Below the pieces are notes generated by a model that worked only from the letters and a program-made list of their open reading frames with translations, had not been told where the DNA came from and ran no database searches. A program made the translations under genes and the position numbers. From Micromonospora coerulea (GTDB taxonomy: Bacteria > Actinomycetota > Actinomycetes > Mycobacteriales > Micromonosporaceae), in assembly GCF_016598485.1 (NCBI RefSeq), contig NZ_JAEMUW010000004.1, forward strand, positions 186,001-250,000: a stretch of DNA of 64,000 nucleotides. Reading direction: 5' to 3'. Below, in pieces: positions 20,308 to 30,163 of the stretch (position 1 is the stretch's first letter; each line of letters opens with the position of its first letter).

Positions 20308-20313
20308 TAGGGT
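20308..20313 (+). promoter_or_regulatory. candidate -10 element of methyltransferase-asparaginase pair (leaderless)
   Basis: TAGGGT ends 8 nt before the GTG at 20322, with no ribosome site in between. Confidence 0.5.
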
Positions 20314-20321
20314 GTCCCGTC

Positions 20322-20972
20322 GTGACGGAACCGCACTGGATGATCGAGACCCGCGCCGCGTACGACACGGTCGCCGTCGACTACGCCCGGCTCATACCCG
20401 ACGTGGAGGAGGGGACGCTGGACCGGGCGATGCTGGCCGCGTTCGCCGAGCAGGTCGGCGGAGCGGGTCCGGTGGTCGAGGTGGGCTGCGGCACCGGACG
20501 GATCACCGCCCACCTGCGCGACCTCGGACTGGACGTCTCCGGGATCGACCTGTCACCCGGCATGGTCGAGGTGGCCCGGCGGAACCACCCGGAGCTGCGC
20601 TTCGCGGTCGGCTCGATGACCGACCTGCCGCTGCCCGACGGCGCCCTCGCCGGTCTCGTCGCCTGGTATTCGATCATCCACGTGCCGCCGGCGCTGCTGC
20701 CCGGCGTGTTCGCCGAGTTCCACCGAGTGCTCGCCCCCGGTGGTCGGCTGCTGCTCGCCTTCAAGGCCGGCGACCGCCTGGTCCGGCTCGAGGAGGCGTA
20801 CGGCCACACCGTCTCGTACGACGTGCACTGGCTGTCACCCGACCGGGTCGCCGAACAGCTCGCCGAGGCCGGGTTCGGGGTGCACGCCCGGCTGGACCGG
20901 GAGCGCGAGGGCCGGGACAAGGGGCCGCAGTCGCTGATGCTGGCGGTCCGGGCGGACAGGATCGACCGGTGA
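20322..20972 (+). CDS. class I SAM-dependent methyltransferase
   Basis: A 216-residue Methyltransf_11/25-type enzyme. SAM-binding motif I is VVEVGCGTGRIT; the acidic end of strand 2 is DVSGIDLSPGMVEVAR; the post-II region is GSMTDLPLPDGALAGLVAWYSIIHVP; motif III is VLAPGGRLLLAF. The substrate is unknown. The GTG at 20322 fits a leaderless start. Its stop codon overlaps the GTG of the asparaginase gene (GTGA), so the two are co-translated, though no functional link is obvious. Confidence 0.88.
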   Translation: MTEPHWMIETRAAYDTVAVDYARLIPDVEEGTLDRAMLAAFAEQVGGAGPVVEVGCGTGRITAHLRDLGLDVSGIDLSPGMVEVARRNHPELRFAVGSMTDLPLPDGALAGLVAWYSIIHVPPALLPGVFAEFHRVLAPGGRLLLAFKAGDRLVRLEEAYGHTVSYDVHWLSPDRVAEQLAEAGFGVHARLDREREGRDKGPQSLMLAVRADRIDR

Positions 20973-21946
20973 GCGTCGTCCTGTTCACCCTTGGCGGCAC
21001 CATCGCGATGGCCGGGGCCGGGCCGACGGGCGTGGTCACCCGGCTGACCGGCGCCGAACTCGCCGCCGCCGTGCCCGGGCTGGCCGACCTCCCGCTTGAC
21101 GTCCGGGACGTCCAGGCGGTGCCGAGCGCGGACCTGACGTACGCCCGGATCCTCGACCTGGTGGCGGTGGCCGGCGCGGCGGTGGCGGACGGGGCCACCG
21201 GGGTGGTGGTCACCCAGGGCACCGACACGCTGGAGGAGACCGTGTACCTGGCCGACCTGGTCTGGCCGCACGCCGCGCCGCTGGTCTTCACCGGCGCGAT
21301 GCGCAACCCGACCCTGGCCGGCCCGGACGGCCCGGCGAACCTGCTCGCCGCCGTCCGGGTCGCCGCCGCGCCCGCCGCCCGCGACCTCGGCGTCCTGGTC
21401 GCCTTGAACGACGAGATCCACGCCGCCCGGTACGTCCGCAAGACCCACAGCACCAGTACGGCCACCTTCGCCTCGCCCAACGCCGGCCCGCTCGGTCACG
21501 TCATCGAGGGGAAGGTACGGCTGCTGACCCGGCCGGCGCGGCACGCCCCGCTGGCGTCGGTGGACCGGGACCGGCTGGCCGCCAACCGGGTGGCCCTGCA
21601 CACGGTCACCCTCGACGACGACGTGGCGCTGCTTGACGGGCTGGCCCAGGGCCGGCAGGGGCTGGTGGTGGCGGGCTTCGGGGTCGGCCACGTGCCCCCG
21701 GCCTTCGCCCCGGCGCTCGGCGCGCTCGCCGACCGGATGCCGGTGGTGCTCACCTCGCGCACCGGCGCCGGGTCGGTGCTGCGCCACACGTACGGCGCGG
21801 TCGGCTCGGAGACCGACCTGCGGCGGCGCGGACTGGTCAACGGCGGGCTGCTCGACCCGTACAAGGCGAAGGTGCTGCTCCGGCTGCTGCTGGCCGGCGG
21901 CGCGGACCGCGCGGAGGTTGCCGCCGCCTTCGCCCGCCACGGCTGA
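20969..21946 (+). CDS. L-asparaginase
   Basis: Hydrolyses asparagine to aspartate and ammonia. The 325-residue protein has the N-terminal active-site motif TLGGTIAM (nucleophile Thr11), the second motif TQGTDTLEET (Thr85-Asp86), and FTGAMRNP. There is no signal peptide, so it is cytoplasmic, type I-like. It overlaps the methyltransferase gene by 4 nt. Confidence 0.92.
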   Translation: MSVVLFTLGGTIAMAGAGPTGVVTRLTGAELAAAVPGLADLPLDVRDVQAVPSADLTYARILDLVAVAGAAVADGATGVVVTQGTDTLEETVYLADLVWPHAAPLVFTGAMRNPTLAGPDGPANLLAAVRVAAAPAARDLGVLVALNDEIHAARYVRKTHSTSTATFASPNAGPLGHVIEGKVRLLTRPARHAPLASVDRDRLAANRVALHTVTLDDDVALLDGLAQGRQGLVVAGFGVGHVPPAFAPALGALADRMPVVLTSRTGAGSVLRHTYGAVGSETDLRRRGLVNGGLLDPYKAKVLLRLLLAGGADRAEVAAAFARHG

Positions 21947-22052
21947 CCGGCGCGCCTGATTCACCTACGACATCAGCTCCACAGCGGGCCGGCGAGGTTC
22001 CTGACCCGCGCTCCGAGCCCCCGTCCACCGATCCGTCGGGGCGGGGGCTCCG

Positions 22053-22058
22053 TAGACT
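22053..22058 (+). promoter_or_regulatory. candidate -10 element of DUF5522 gene (leaderless)
   Basis: TAGACT ends 6 nt before the GTG at 22065. Confidence 0.5.
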
Positions 22059-22064
22059 CGCCCG

Positions 22065-22307
22065 GTGACCGGAGAGCGACGACCGTTGGCGGACCGGCCG
22101 CTGACCGAGCCGCACCCGTCCCGGCTGTCGCCCGAGCACCCCGAACGGGCGCGCATCCTGGCCGCGCACGCCGCCGCGCTGGCCGCGGGGGAGGCCGGTT
22201 ACCTCGATCCGGCGACCGGGCTCTTCGTGCTCAGCGCCGGCTTCCTGGCCCGGCGGGGCACCTGCTGTGGGCGAGGGTGCCGGCACTGTCCGTATGTGGA
22301 CGATTGA
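22065..22307 (+). CDS. DUF5522 domain-containing protein
   Basis: An 80-residue protein ending in RRGTCCGRGCRHCPYVDD, the cysteine cluster that defines DUF5522; the middle has YLDPATGLFVLSAGFLARR. The four cysteines and His probably bind a metal. Function is unknown. It starts with GTG directly after a -10-like element, so it is probably a leaderless single gene. Confidence 0.85.
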   Translation: MTGERRPLADRPLTEPHPSRLSPEHPERARILAAHAAALAAGEAGYLDPATGLFVLSAGFLARRGTCCGRGCRHCPYVDD

Positions 22308-22385
22308 GGGCTTCCGCCCGACCAGGGCAGCCCGTACGGTGTCCGACGGACAACCGGCGGGGACCCGCCGGCGAGGAGGGGTGGC

Positions 22386-22934
22386 GTGCACGGGCGGATC
22401 TGGCTCGCGGGCGCGGTCGTGGCGCTGACCGCCGGCTGCGCGGCGAAGGCCGAGCCGGTGGCGGTGCCCCCGGTGGAACCGGTGACGGTCGAGGTGGCGG
22501 CCGCCTCCTCCGGCGGCGCCTGCCGGCTGCTCGACTTCGCGGTCATCGCGAAGCACACCGGCGGCCGGTTCGACGTCGCGGCGGCCAGCGACCGGGGGGA
22601 CACCCACACCTGCGTGGTCCGGGCCGAGCAGGCCATCCTGCCGGAGCTGACCCTCACGGTCACCGAGACGTCGATCGACAAGTCGACCTTCACCCTCGAC
22701 GTCCTGCCCGACGGGGCGAAGAAGGTCACCAAACTCGGGCAGATCGCCTACCGCCGTACGCTGCCCAAGACCGCGAAGGCCGGGCCGGCGGCCGAGGTGG
22801 GCTGGCTCGCCGCCGACGGGCGGCTGGCCAGCCTGACCTGGACCTGCCCGCGCGCCAGCGACAAGGCGGCCGCCGAGGCGGCGGCCGGCAAGCTCGTCAC
22901 GCTGGCGAAGACGGTGGACACCCGACGGATGTAG
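22386..22934 (+). CDS. putative lipoprotein
   Basis: A 182-residue protein with a short signal peptide ending in the lipobox LTAGC (lipidated Cys18). The mature part has two cysteines (GGACRLLD, THTCVVR) and a third (TWTCPRA), plausibly disulfide-bonded, like DUF3558-type small lipoproteins, but I cannot assign it. The GTG start follows GGAGGGGTG. It is convergent with the DtxR-type regulator gene, only 13 bp away. Confidence 0.75.
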   Translation: MHGRIWLAGAVVALTAGCAAKAEPVAVPPVEPVTVEVAAASSGGACRLLDFAVIAKHTGGRFDVAAASDRGDTHTCVVRAEQAILPELTLTVTETSIDKSTFTLDVLPDGAKKVTKLGQIAYRRTLPKTAKAGPAAEVGWLAADGRLASLTWTCPRASDKAAAEAAAGKLVTLAKTVDTRRM

Positions 22935-22947
22935 CCCGCCGGCGGAC

Positions 22948-23634
22948 TCAGTGGGCGGCGACGAACACCCGTGAGGCCACCTCGCGGGGCAGCCGGATTC
23001 GGTCACCGGAGCGGTCGATCGACACGCCGTCGCGCTCCTGGGCCACCATCACCGTGGCGCCCGGGTCCACGCCCGCGGCGTGCAGCTGCCGGAGCACGTC
23101 CGCGTCGGTCTGCACGCTCTCACAGATCCGCCGGACCACGACCGGACCGGAGAGGCCGGGGAAGGCCAGGTTCCGCTCGCCCTCCGCGATGTCGGCGTGG
23201 GGCTGCTCGGTGCTGCCCAGCTCCTCCAGGCCCGGGATCGGGTTCCCGTACGGCGAGCGGGTCGGCCGGTTGAGCAGGTCGTAGACCCGCTTCTCGACCG
23301 CGTCGCTCATCACGTGCTCCCACCGGCAGGCCTCCTCGTGGGCCTCCTCGTAGGGCATCCCGATCACGTTGACCAGCAGCAGCTCGGCCAGCCGGTGCTT
23401 GCGCATCACCGAGACGGCGGAGCTGCGGCCCTGCGCGGTGAGCGCCAGGTGCCGGTCCCCCTCGACGGTGAGCAGGCCGTCGCGCTCCATCCGGGCGACG
23501 GTCTGGCTGACGGTGGGGCCGCTCTGCCGCAGCCGCTCCGCGATGCGGGCACGCAGCGGGGGCACCCCCTCCTCCTCCAGCTCGAGGATGGTGCGCAGGT
23601 ACATCTCGGTCGTGTCGACCAGGTCATGCTTCAC
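22948..23634 (-). CDS. metal-dependent DtxR/IdeR-type repressor
   Basis: A 228-residue iron- (or manganese-) dependent regulator. It has the winged helix (DTTEMYLRTILELEEEG...QSGPTVSQTVARMERDGLL), the metal-binding/dimer domain (MRKHRLAELLLVNVIGMPYEEAHEEACRWEHVMSDAVE, with the His/Glu/Cys ligands) and a C-terminal SH3-like FeoA domain. The GTG start has GGGAGG 9 nt upstream and a possible TAGCAT -10 (23658-23663). It occupies the place of ideR in the mycobacterial order near sigB, so it is probably IdeR. No target box was found in the window. Confidence 0.92.
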   Translation of the reverse strand: MKHDLVDTTEMYLRTILELEEEGVPPLRARIAERLRQSGPTVSQTVARMERDGLLTVEGDRHLALTAQGRSSAVSVMRKHRLAELLLVNVIGMPYEEAHEEACRWEHVMSDAVEKRVYDLLNRPTRSPYGNPIPGLEELGSTEQPHADIAEGERNLAFPGLSGPVVVRRICESVQTDADVLRQLHAAGVDPGATVMVAQERDGVSIDRSGDRIRLPREVASRVFVAAH

Positions 23635-23732
23635 GTCAGCGGCCTCCCGGTGGTCGATGCTACCCCGGCACCCCGACTATCGGCCGCCGGCGAACCGCGA
23701 GGTCGCTGCCCGGATGGTGTTGACTGGACCGC

Positions 23733-24590
23733 ATGTCCGGAACCGAGGAGCTGCTCGTCGAGGCCGACCGGCTCGCCGCCGAGCTCCACCGCGCCGATCC
23801 GCCCACCCTGCTCGACGTCCGCTGGCGGCTCGCCGGCCCGCCCGGCCGGGACGACTACGCCGCCGGCCACCTGCCCGGCGCCGTCTTCGTCGACCTGGAC
23901 ACCGAGCTGTGCGGCCGGCCCGGCGCCGCCGGCCGGCACCCGCTGCCCGACCCCGCCGCGCTCCAGTCCGCGCTGCGGGCCGCCGGCGTCCGCGCCGGCC
24001 ACCCCGTCGTCGTGTACGACGGCGGTGACGGCATGGCCGCCGCCCGCGCCTGGTGGACGCTGCGCTGGGCCGGGCACCGCCCGGTACGCGTGCTGCACGG
24101 CGGCTTCCCGGCCTGGGTGGCCGCCGGCCTGCCCACCTCCACCGAGCCGCCCACCCCGACCCCGGGCGACGTCACCGTCGCACCCGGCGCGCTGCCGGTC
24201 CTCGACGCCGGCGAGGCCGCCCGCCTCGCCGCCGCCGACCCCGGGGTGCTGCTCGACGTGCGGGCCGCGCTCCGCTACCGGGGCGAGACCGAGCCGATCG
24301 ACCCGGTCGCCGGGCACGTGCCCGGCGCGGTGAACCTCCCTGCCCCCGAGTACGTGGGCGACGGCCGCTTCCCCGCCGCCGAGGCGCTGCGCGAACGGTT
24401 CGCCGCGGCGGGCGTGACCGACGCGGCACCGGTCGGGGCGTACTGCGGATCCGGGGTGACCGCCGCCCAGGCGGTCCTCGCGCTGCACCTGGCCGGCCGG
24501 CCCGACGCCGCGCTCTACGTCGGCTCGTGGAGCAACTGGGTCGCCGACCCGGCCCGGCCGGTCGCCACCGGCGGGACACCCGGACGCTGA
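23733..24590 (+). CDS. thiosulfate/3-mercaptopyruvate sulfurtransferase (double rhodanese)
   Basis: A 285-residue protein with two rhodanese domains. The N-terminal one (about 8-130: LLDVRWRLAGPPGRDDYAAGHLPGA without a catalytic Cys, GGDGMAAAR instead) is inactive; the C-terminal one (about 165-280) has the active Cys238 in YCGSGVTA. The CGSGVTA loop suggests mercaptopyruvate preference. It is followed by acuC 38 nt later; the pair may share a transcript but the roles are not obviously linked. Confidence 0.9.
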   Translation: MSGTEELLVEADRLAAELHRADPPTLLDVRWRLAGPPGRDDYAAGHLPGAVFVDLDTELCGRPGAAGRHPLPDPAALQSALRAAGVRAGHPVVVYDGGDGMAAARAWWTLRWAGHRPVRVLHGGFPAWVAAGLPTSTEPPTPTPGDVTVAPGALPVLDAGEAARLAAADPGVLLDVRAALRYRGETEPIDPVAGHVPGAVNLPAPEYVGDGRFPAAEALRERFAAAGVTDAAPVGAYCGSGVTAAQAVLALHLAGRPDAALYVGSWSNWVADPARPVATGGTPGR

Positions 24591-24628
24591 GCGGCGCGGT
24601 CGCCGGGGCCGCGTGCGACGATGGCCGC

Positions 24629-25810
24629 ATGGCCGACGACACCGTGGTGGTGTGGGACGAGGCTCTCCTCGCCTACGACATGGGTGACCATCCCCTCGAC
24701 CCGGTCCGGGTCGAGCTGACCATCGCGCTCGCCCGCGAGCTCGGCGTGCTGGACCGGCCCGGCGTCCGCCTGGTCAAGCCGGAGCCGGCCGACGACGCGC
24801 TGCTGACCCGGGTGCACGATCCCCGGTACCTGGACGCCGTCCGGGCGGCACCCCGCGATCCGCTCTTCGCCGGCTTCGGACTGGGCACGTCGGACAATCC
24901 GGTGTTCGAGGGCATGCACGAGTCCAGCGCGCTGATCGCCGGGGCCAGCGTGGCCGCGGCCGAGGCGGTGTGGCGCGGCGAGGCCCGCCGGGCGGTCAGC
25001 GTCGCCGGGGGCCTGCACCACGCGATGCCCGCCCGCGCCGCCGGTTTCTGCGTCTACAACGACCCGGCGGTGGCCATCGCCCGCCTGCTCGACCTCGGCG
25101 CGGAGCGGATCGCGTACGTGGACGTGGACGTGCACCACGGCGACGGCGTGCAGGAGATCTTCTACCGCGACCCGCGGGTGCTCACCGTCAGCCTGCACGA
25201 GACCCCGCTCGCTCTCTTTCCCGGCACCGGTTTCCCGGACGAGACCGGCGGGCCCGAGGCGGAGGGCAGCGCGGTCAACGTGCCGCTGCCGCCCGGGATC
25301 GGCGACGCGGGCTGGCTCCGCGCCTTCCACGCGATCGTGCCGTCGGTGCTGCGGGCGTTCCGGCCGCAGTTGCTGGTCACCCAGTGCGGGGCGGACGGCC
25401 ACCGGTTGGACCCGCTGGCCGACCTGCACCTGTCCGTGGACGGTCAGCGGGCCACCTACCTGGCCCTGCGGGCGCTCGCCGACGAGCTCTGCGACGGCCG
25501 CTGGGTGGCCTTCGGCGGCGGCGGGTACGCGCTGGTCGAGGTGGTGCCCCGGGCCTGGACCCACCTGCTGGCCGTGGCCACCGGCGAGCCGGTCGACCCG
25601 GCCACGCTCACCCCGCCGGGCTGGCGGGAGCTGGCCGCCGCCCGGGGGCCGGGCCGGGAGGTGCCGCTGCGGATGACCGACGACGCCGACCCGTCGTACG
25701 AGCCGTGGCAGCCGACCGGCGAGCCGAACGCGGTGGACCGCGCCATCGCCGCCACCCGCCGCGCGGTCTTCCCGCTGCTCGGGCTCGACCCGCACGATCC
25801 GCGCGACTGA
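24629..25810 (+). CDS. acuC: AcuC-type protein deacetylase (histone deacetylase family)
   Basis: Zn-dependent lysine deacetylase; in the AcuABC system this enzyme removes acetyl groups from acetyl-CoA synthetase. The 393-residue protein has GGLHHAMPARAAGFCVYND (catalytic His pair), YVDVDVHHGDGVQEIFY (His169-170, metal Asp), SLHETPLALFPGTGF and QCGADGHRLDPL (second metal Asp). The next gene, 25 nt downstream, encodes a GNAT-acyl-CoA synthetase fusion that could be its opposing acetyltransferase. The ATG at 24629 matches the family start. Confidence 0.9.
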   Translation: MADDTVVVWDEALLAYDMGDHPLDPVRVELTIALARELGVLDRPGVRLVKPEPADDALLTRVHDPRYLDAVRAAPRDPLFAGFGLGTSDNPVFEGMHESSALIAGASVAAAEAVWRGEARRAVSVAGGLHHAMPARAAGFCVYNDPAVAIARLLDLGAERIAYVDVDVHHGDGVQEIFYRDPRVLTVSLHETPLALFPGTGFPDETGGPEAEGSAVNVPLPPGIGDAGWLRAFHAIVPSVLRAFRPQLLVTQCGADGHRLDPLADLHLSVDGQRATYLALRALADELCDGRWVAFGGGGYALVEVVPRAWTHLLAVATGEPVDPATLTPPGWRELAAARGPGREVPLRMTDDADPSYEPWQPTGEPNAVDRAIAATRRAVFPLLGLDPHDPRD

Positions 25811-25835
25811 GCCGGCGGTGGGGGAGGACCGAGCG

Positions 25836-28391
25836 GTGACGACTGTCGAACAACCCGTGGACGTGCTGCTCAGCGACGGTACGACCGTCCAGCTGCGACA
25901 GATCCGCCCGGACGACGCCCCGGCGATCGTGGCCATGCACTCGCGCTTCTCCGAGCGCACCCGCTACCTGCGCTACTTCTCGCCGTACCCGCGCATCCCG
26001 GAGCGGGACCTGCAACGCTTCGTCGTCGTCGACCACCGCGACCGGGAGGCGTTCGTGGTGCTGGCCGGTGACCGGATCGTCGCCGTCGGCCGGTACGAGC
26101 GGCTCGGTCCCGGCTCCCCGGAAGCCGAGGTTGCCTTCGTGGTCGAGGACGCGTACCAGGGCCGGGGCATCGGCTCGGTGCTGCTGGAGCACCTGGCCGA
26201 CACGGCCCGCCGGTACGGCATCGTGCACTTCGTCGCCGAGGTGTTGCCGGCCAACGGGGCGATGCTGCGGGTCTTCGCCGACTTCGGCTACCAGGTCCAG
26301 CGCCAGTACGCCGACGGCGTGGTGCACCTGAGCTTCCCGATCGCCCCCACCGAGGCCACCCTCGAGGTGCAGCGCGGCCGGGAGCACCGCACCGAGGCCC
26401 GCTCGATCGCCCGACTGCTCGCCCCGCGCGGCATCGCCGTCTACGGGGCCAGCGCCACCGGGCAGGGGGTCGGCGCGGCGGTGCTCGGGCACCTGCGCGA
26501 CGGCGGCTTCCTCGGGACGATCGTGCCGGTGCACCCGACCGCCGCCACCGTGGCCGGGCTGCCCGCGTACCCGTCGGCGGCCGACGCCGGGCTCGACGTC
26601 GACCTGGCGGTCGTCGCGGTGGCCCCGGAGGCGGCGACCGAGGTGGTCGCCGACGCGGCGAAGGCCGGCGCGCACGGCCTGGTGGTCATCTCGGCCGGGT
26701 TCGCCGAGGCCGGCCCGGAGGGGGCGGCGGCCCAGCGGGCCCTGGTCCGCGCCGCCCACCTGGCCGGCATGCGGGTGGTCGGCCCGAACTGCCTCGGCGT
26801 GGCCAACACCGATCCGGCGGTACGCCTCAACGCCACCCTCGCCCCGGTGCTGCCCGCCGCCGGCCGGGTCGGCATCTTCAGCCAGTCCGGCGCGTTCGGG
26901 GTGGCGCTGCTCGCCGAGGCGTCCCGGCGCGGGCTCGGCCTGTCCAGCTTCGTCTCGGCCGGCAACCGCGCCGACGTCTCCGGCAACGACCTGCTCCAGT
27001 ACTGGCAGGACGACCCGGGCACCGACGTGATCACGCTCTACCTGGAGACCTTCGGCAACCCGCGCAAGTTCGCCCGGCTGGCCCGCCGCATCGGCCGGGG
27101 CAAGCCGGTGGTGGCGCTCGCCTCGCTGGCCCGCCCGCCCGGCGTCGGCGACGCGCCGGCCCTGGACACCGCGGCGGTCAGCGCCCTGTTCGCCCAGTCC
27201 GGGGTGATCCGGGTGGACACGGTCGCCGAGCTGCTCGACGTCGGCGTGCTGCTGGCCCACCAGCCGCTGCCGGCCGGCCGCCGGGTCGCCGTGGTGAGCA
27301 ACTCCTCCGCGCTGACCGGCCTGGCCGCCACCGCCTGCGCCGGCCAGGGCCTCACCGTCGCCGACGGTTACCCCCGCGACGTCGGCCCCCGGGCCGGCGC
27401 CGCCGAGTACGCCGCCGCGCTCGCCGCCTCCGCCGCCGACGCCGGCGTGGACGCGGTGGTGGCCGTGTTCGCCCCGCCGCTGCCCGGGCAGCTCGCCGAC
27501 CCGGAGGCCGACTTCACCGCCGCCCTGCCCGACGCGCTGGCCGCCGGCAAGCCGGTGGTGGCGACCTTCCTGGCCGGCCGGGTGCCCGCCGGGGTGCCGG
27601 CGTACCCGAGCGTGGAGGAGGCGGTCCGCGCCCTGGCCCGGGTCACCGACTACGCCGACTGGCTGCGCCGCCCGCCCGGCGTGCCACCCGAGCTGGACCG
27701 GGTCGACCCGGCCGCCGGGCAGGCCGCGCTGCGCCCGGAGACGGCCGATCCGGCGGCGCTGCTGGCGGCGTACGGGATCGACGTGGTGGAGTCCGCGCCG
27801 GCGCGGACGGCCGACGAGGCGGCGGCGATGGCCGGGCGGCTCGGGTACCCGGTCGCGTTGAAGGCGGCCGCACCGGGCCTGCGGCACCGGCTCGACCTCG
27901 GCGCGGTCCGCCTGGACCTGGCCGACCCGGCCGCGCTGCGCCGGGCGTACGCGGAGTTGGCCCCGGTGTTCGGCGCGGACGTGCTGGTGCAACCGATGGT
28001 CCCGCCCGGGGTGGCCTGCGTGGTGGAGCTGCTGGAGGATCCGGCGTTCGGGCCAGTGGTCGGGTTCGGCCTCGGCGGCGTCGCCACCGAGCTGCTCGGC
28101 GACCGGGCCTGGCGGGCGGTGCCGCTGACCGACCGGGACGCCGCCGAGCTGGTCGACGAGCCGCGGGCCGCGCCGCTGCTGCGCGGCCACCGGGGCGCCG
28201 CGCCGGTGGACCGGGCCGCCCTGATCGAGCTGCTGCTGCGGGTCGGCCGGCTCGCCGACGAACAGCCCCGGGTCCGCTCGCTGACCCTCAACCCGGTGCT
28301 GGCCCGCCCGGACGGCATCTCGGTGCTGCACGCCGCCGTCCGGGTCGGCACCGCCACCGACCGCCCCGACACCGGCCCCCGCCGGCTCTGA
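25836..28391 (+). CDS. GNAT acetyltransferase fused to NDP-forming acyl-CoA synthetase domains (Pat-like protein lysine acetyltransferase)
   Basis: An 851-residue fusion. Residues about 17-165 are a GNAT domain (LRQIRPDDAPAIVAMH..., acetyl-CoA loop YQGRGIGSVLL). From about 190 come the CoA-binding Rossmann domain (VYGASATGQGVG), two ligase-CoA domains (GIFSQSGAFGVALL; NPVVVALASL-like region) and a C-terminal ATP-grasp domain (about 640-840: GYPVALKAAAPGLRH...VLVQPMVPPGVACVVELLEDPAFGPVVGFG). This architecture is that of Pat/YfiQ-type protein acetyltransferases, here with GNAT first. The GTG at 25836 has GGGGAGGA 8 nt upstream. Adjacent to acuC, so likely the writer to its eraser. Confidence 0.88.
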   Translation: MTTVEQPVDVLLSDGTTVQLRQIRPDDAPAIVAMHSRFSERTRYLRYFSPYPRIPERDLQRFVVVDHRDREAFVVLAGDRIVAVGRYERLGPGSPEAEVAFVVEDAYQGRGIGSVLLEHLADTARRYGIVHFVAEVLPANGAMLRVFADFGYQVQRQYADGVVHLSFPIAPTEATLEVQRGREHRTEARSIARLLAPRGIAVYGASATGQGVGAAVLGHLRDGGFLGTIVPVHPTAATVAGLPAYPSAADAGLDVDLAVVAVAPEAATEVVADAAKAGAHGLVVISAGFAEAGPEGAAAQRALVRAAHLAGMRVVGPNCLGVANTDPAVRLNATLAPVLPAAGRVGIFSQSGAFGVALLAEASRRGLGLSSFVSAGNRADVSGNDLLQYWQDDPGTDVITLYLETFGNPRKFARLARRIGRGKPVVALASLARPPGVGDAPALDTAAVSALFAQSGVIRVDTVAELLDVGVLLAHQPLPAGRRVAVVSNSSALTGLAATACAGQGLTVADGYPRDVGPRAGAAEYAAALAASAADAGVDAVVAVFAPPLPGQLADPEADFTAALPDALAAGKPVVATFLAGRVPAGVPAYPSVEEAVRALARVTDYADWLRRPPGVPPELDRVDPAAGQAALRPETADPAALLAAYGIDVVESAPARTADEAAAMAGRLGYPVALKAAAPGLRHRLDLGAVRLDLADPAALRRAYAELAPVFGADVLVQPMVPPGVACVVELLEDPAFGPVVGFGLGGVATELLGDRAWRAVPLTDRDAAELVDEPRAAPLLRGHRGAAPVDRAALIELLLRVGRLADEQPRVRSLTLNPVLARPDGISVLHAAVRVGTATDRPDTGPRRL

Positions 28392-28400
28392 CGGTCGGCG

Positions 28401-28790
28401 TCAGCCGCGGCTGGAGATCTGCTGCACCCCCCAGGCGTTGCCGTCCGGGTCGGTGAAGAAGACGAACCCGACGTTGTCCAGCGGGTGCGGCACCGGGCGC
28501 GGATTGCGCCCCACCACCTGGATCTCGCTGACGTCGACACCCCGCTCGACCAGTTCGGCGCGGGCCTTCTCCAGGTCCGGCACCACCAGTTGGAGCCCCT
28601 TGAGCGACCCGGGCGGCATGTCCGGGACCGCTCCGGTGCCGATCACGATCGAACAGCCCGAGCCCGGGGGAGTGAGCTGCACGATCCGTACGTCGTCGCC
28701 GATCCGGGTGTCGTGGTCGACGGCGAAGCCGAGGCGGTCGGCGTAGAACTCCTTGGCCCGGTCCACGTCGGAGACCGGCACCACCACCAC
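28401..28790 (-). CDS. VOC family (glyoxalase-like) protein, N-terminus displaced by a frameshift
   Basis: A 129-residue single-domain VOC protein: VVVPVSDVDRAKEFYADRLGF (strand 1 and helix), IVQLTPPGSGCSI, LQLVVPDLEKARAEL and FTDPDGNAWGVQQ. Relatives begin M-x-W-x-LEVVVVPV. Here an ATG at 28807-28809 reads MNWTLE, but one extra A in the run at 28791-28794 throws it out of frame with VVVPV. As it stands only a GTG inside the first strand (28790) can start the ORF, with no good ribosome site. Either a real inactivating mutation or a sequencing error. Confidence 0.8.
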   Translation of the reverse strand: MVVVPVSDVDRAKEFYADRLGFAVDHDTRIGDDVRIVQLTPPGSGCSIVIGTGAVPDMPPGSLKGLQLVVPDLEKARAELVERGVDVSEIQVVGRNPRPVPHPLDNVGFVFFTDPDGNAWGVQQISSRG

Positions 28791-28862
28791 TTTCCAGGGT
28801 CCAGTTCATGCCTTCGCACCCTGCCCGACCGCAGCGGAGAGTCAAGGGCGCCACACGGCGAA

Positions 28863-28885
28863 GGCCCCGGCGAATCGCCGGGGCC
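28863..28885 (-). terminator. terminator after group 2 sigma-factor gene
   Basis: Perfect 10-bp stem GGCCCCGGCG / CGCCGGGGCC with AAT loop, 16 nt beyond the stop codon of the minus-strand sigma gene. Confidence 0.75.
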
Positions 28886-28900
28886 TCCGATTCCGACCGC

Positions 28901-29938
<1,038 letters not shown>

Positions 29939-30163
29939 CTCTGTCTCTCCCCGTGTCCTTGGTGCCGCGTACCGGCTTCCGCGCCGTGCCGGCGCGGTGG
30001 TGCCGGTGAGAAACAGCTTGGCGGTCGGGGCGTGAAACGGGAGTGAGGCGATCGGGGAACCGACAGCAATACCGACGGAACGTCGGGTGCCTGTTGCCCG
30101 CTGCGGTTACCGTGCCAGCGGCCGGCCACCTTGGCGCGGCAGCACAGGCGATCGGAGGACACG

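Noticed and set aside
22948..23732. Iron box (TTAGGTTAGG-type) near the DtxR-type gene or elsewhere in the window
   Set aside because: None of the AT-rich 19-mers expected for IdeR/DtxR operators is present.
25608..28331. 907-codon antisense frame opposite acuC and the GNAT fusion
   Set aside because: High-GC shadow of the coding strand; Arg/Gly/His-rich with no domain, while the plus strand has clear motifs.
30054..30084. ECF-type promoter GGAAC...CGTC upstream of the Spo0M gene
   Set aside because: The spacing (20 bp) is too long for known GGAAC/CGTC promoters and nothing else supports it.
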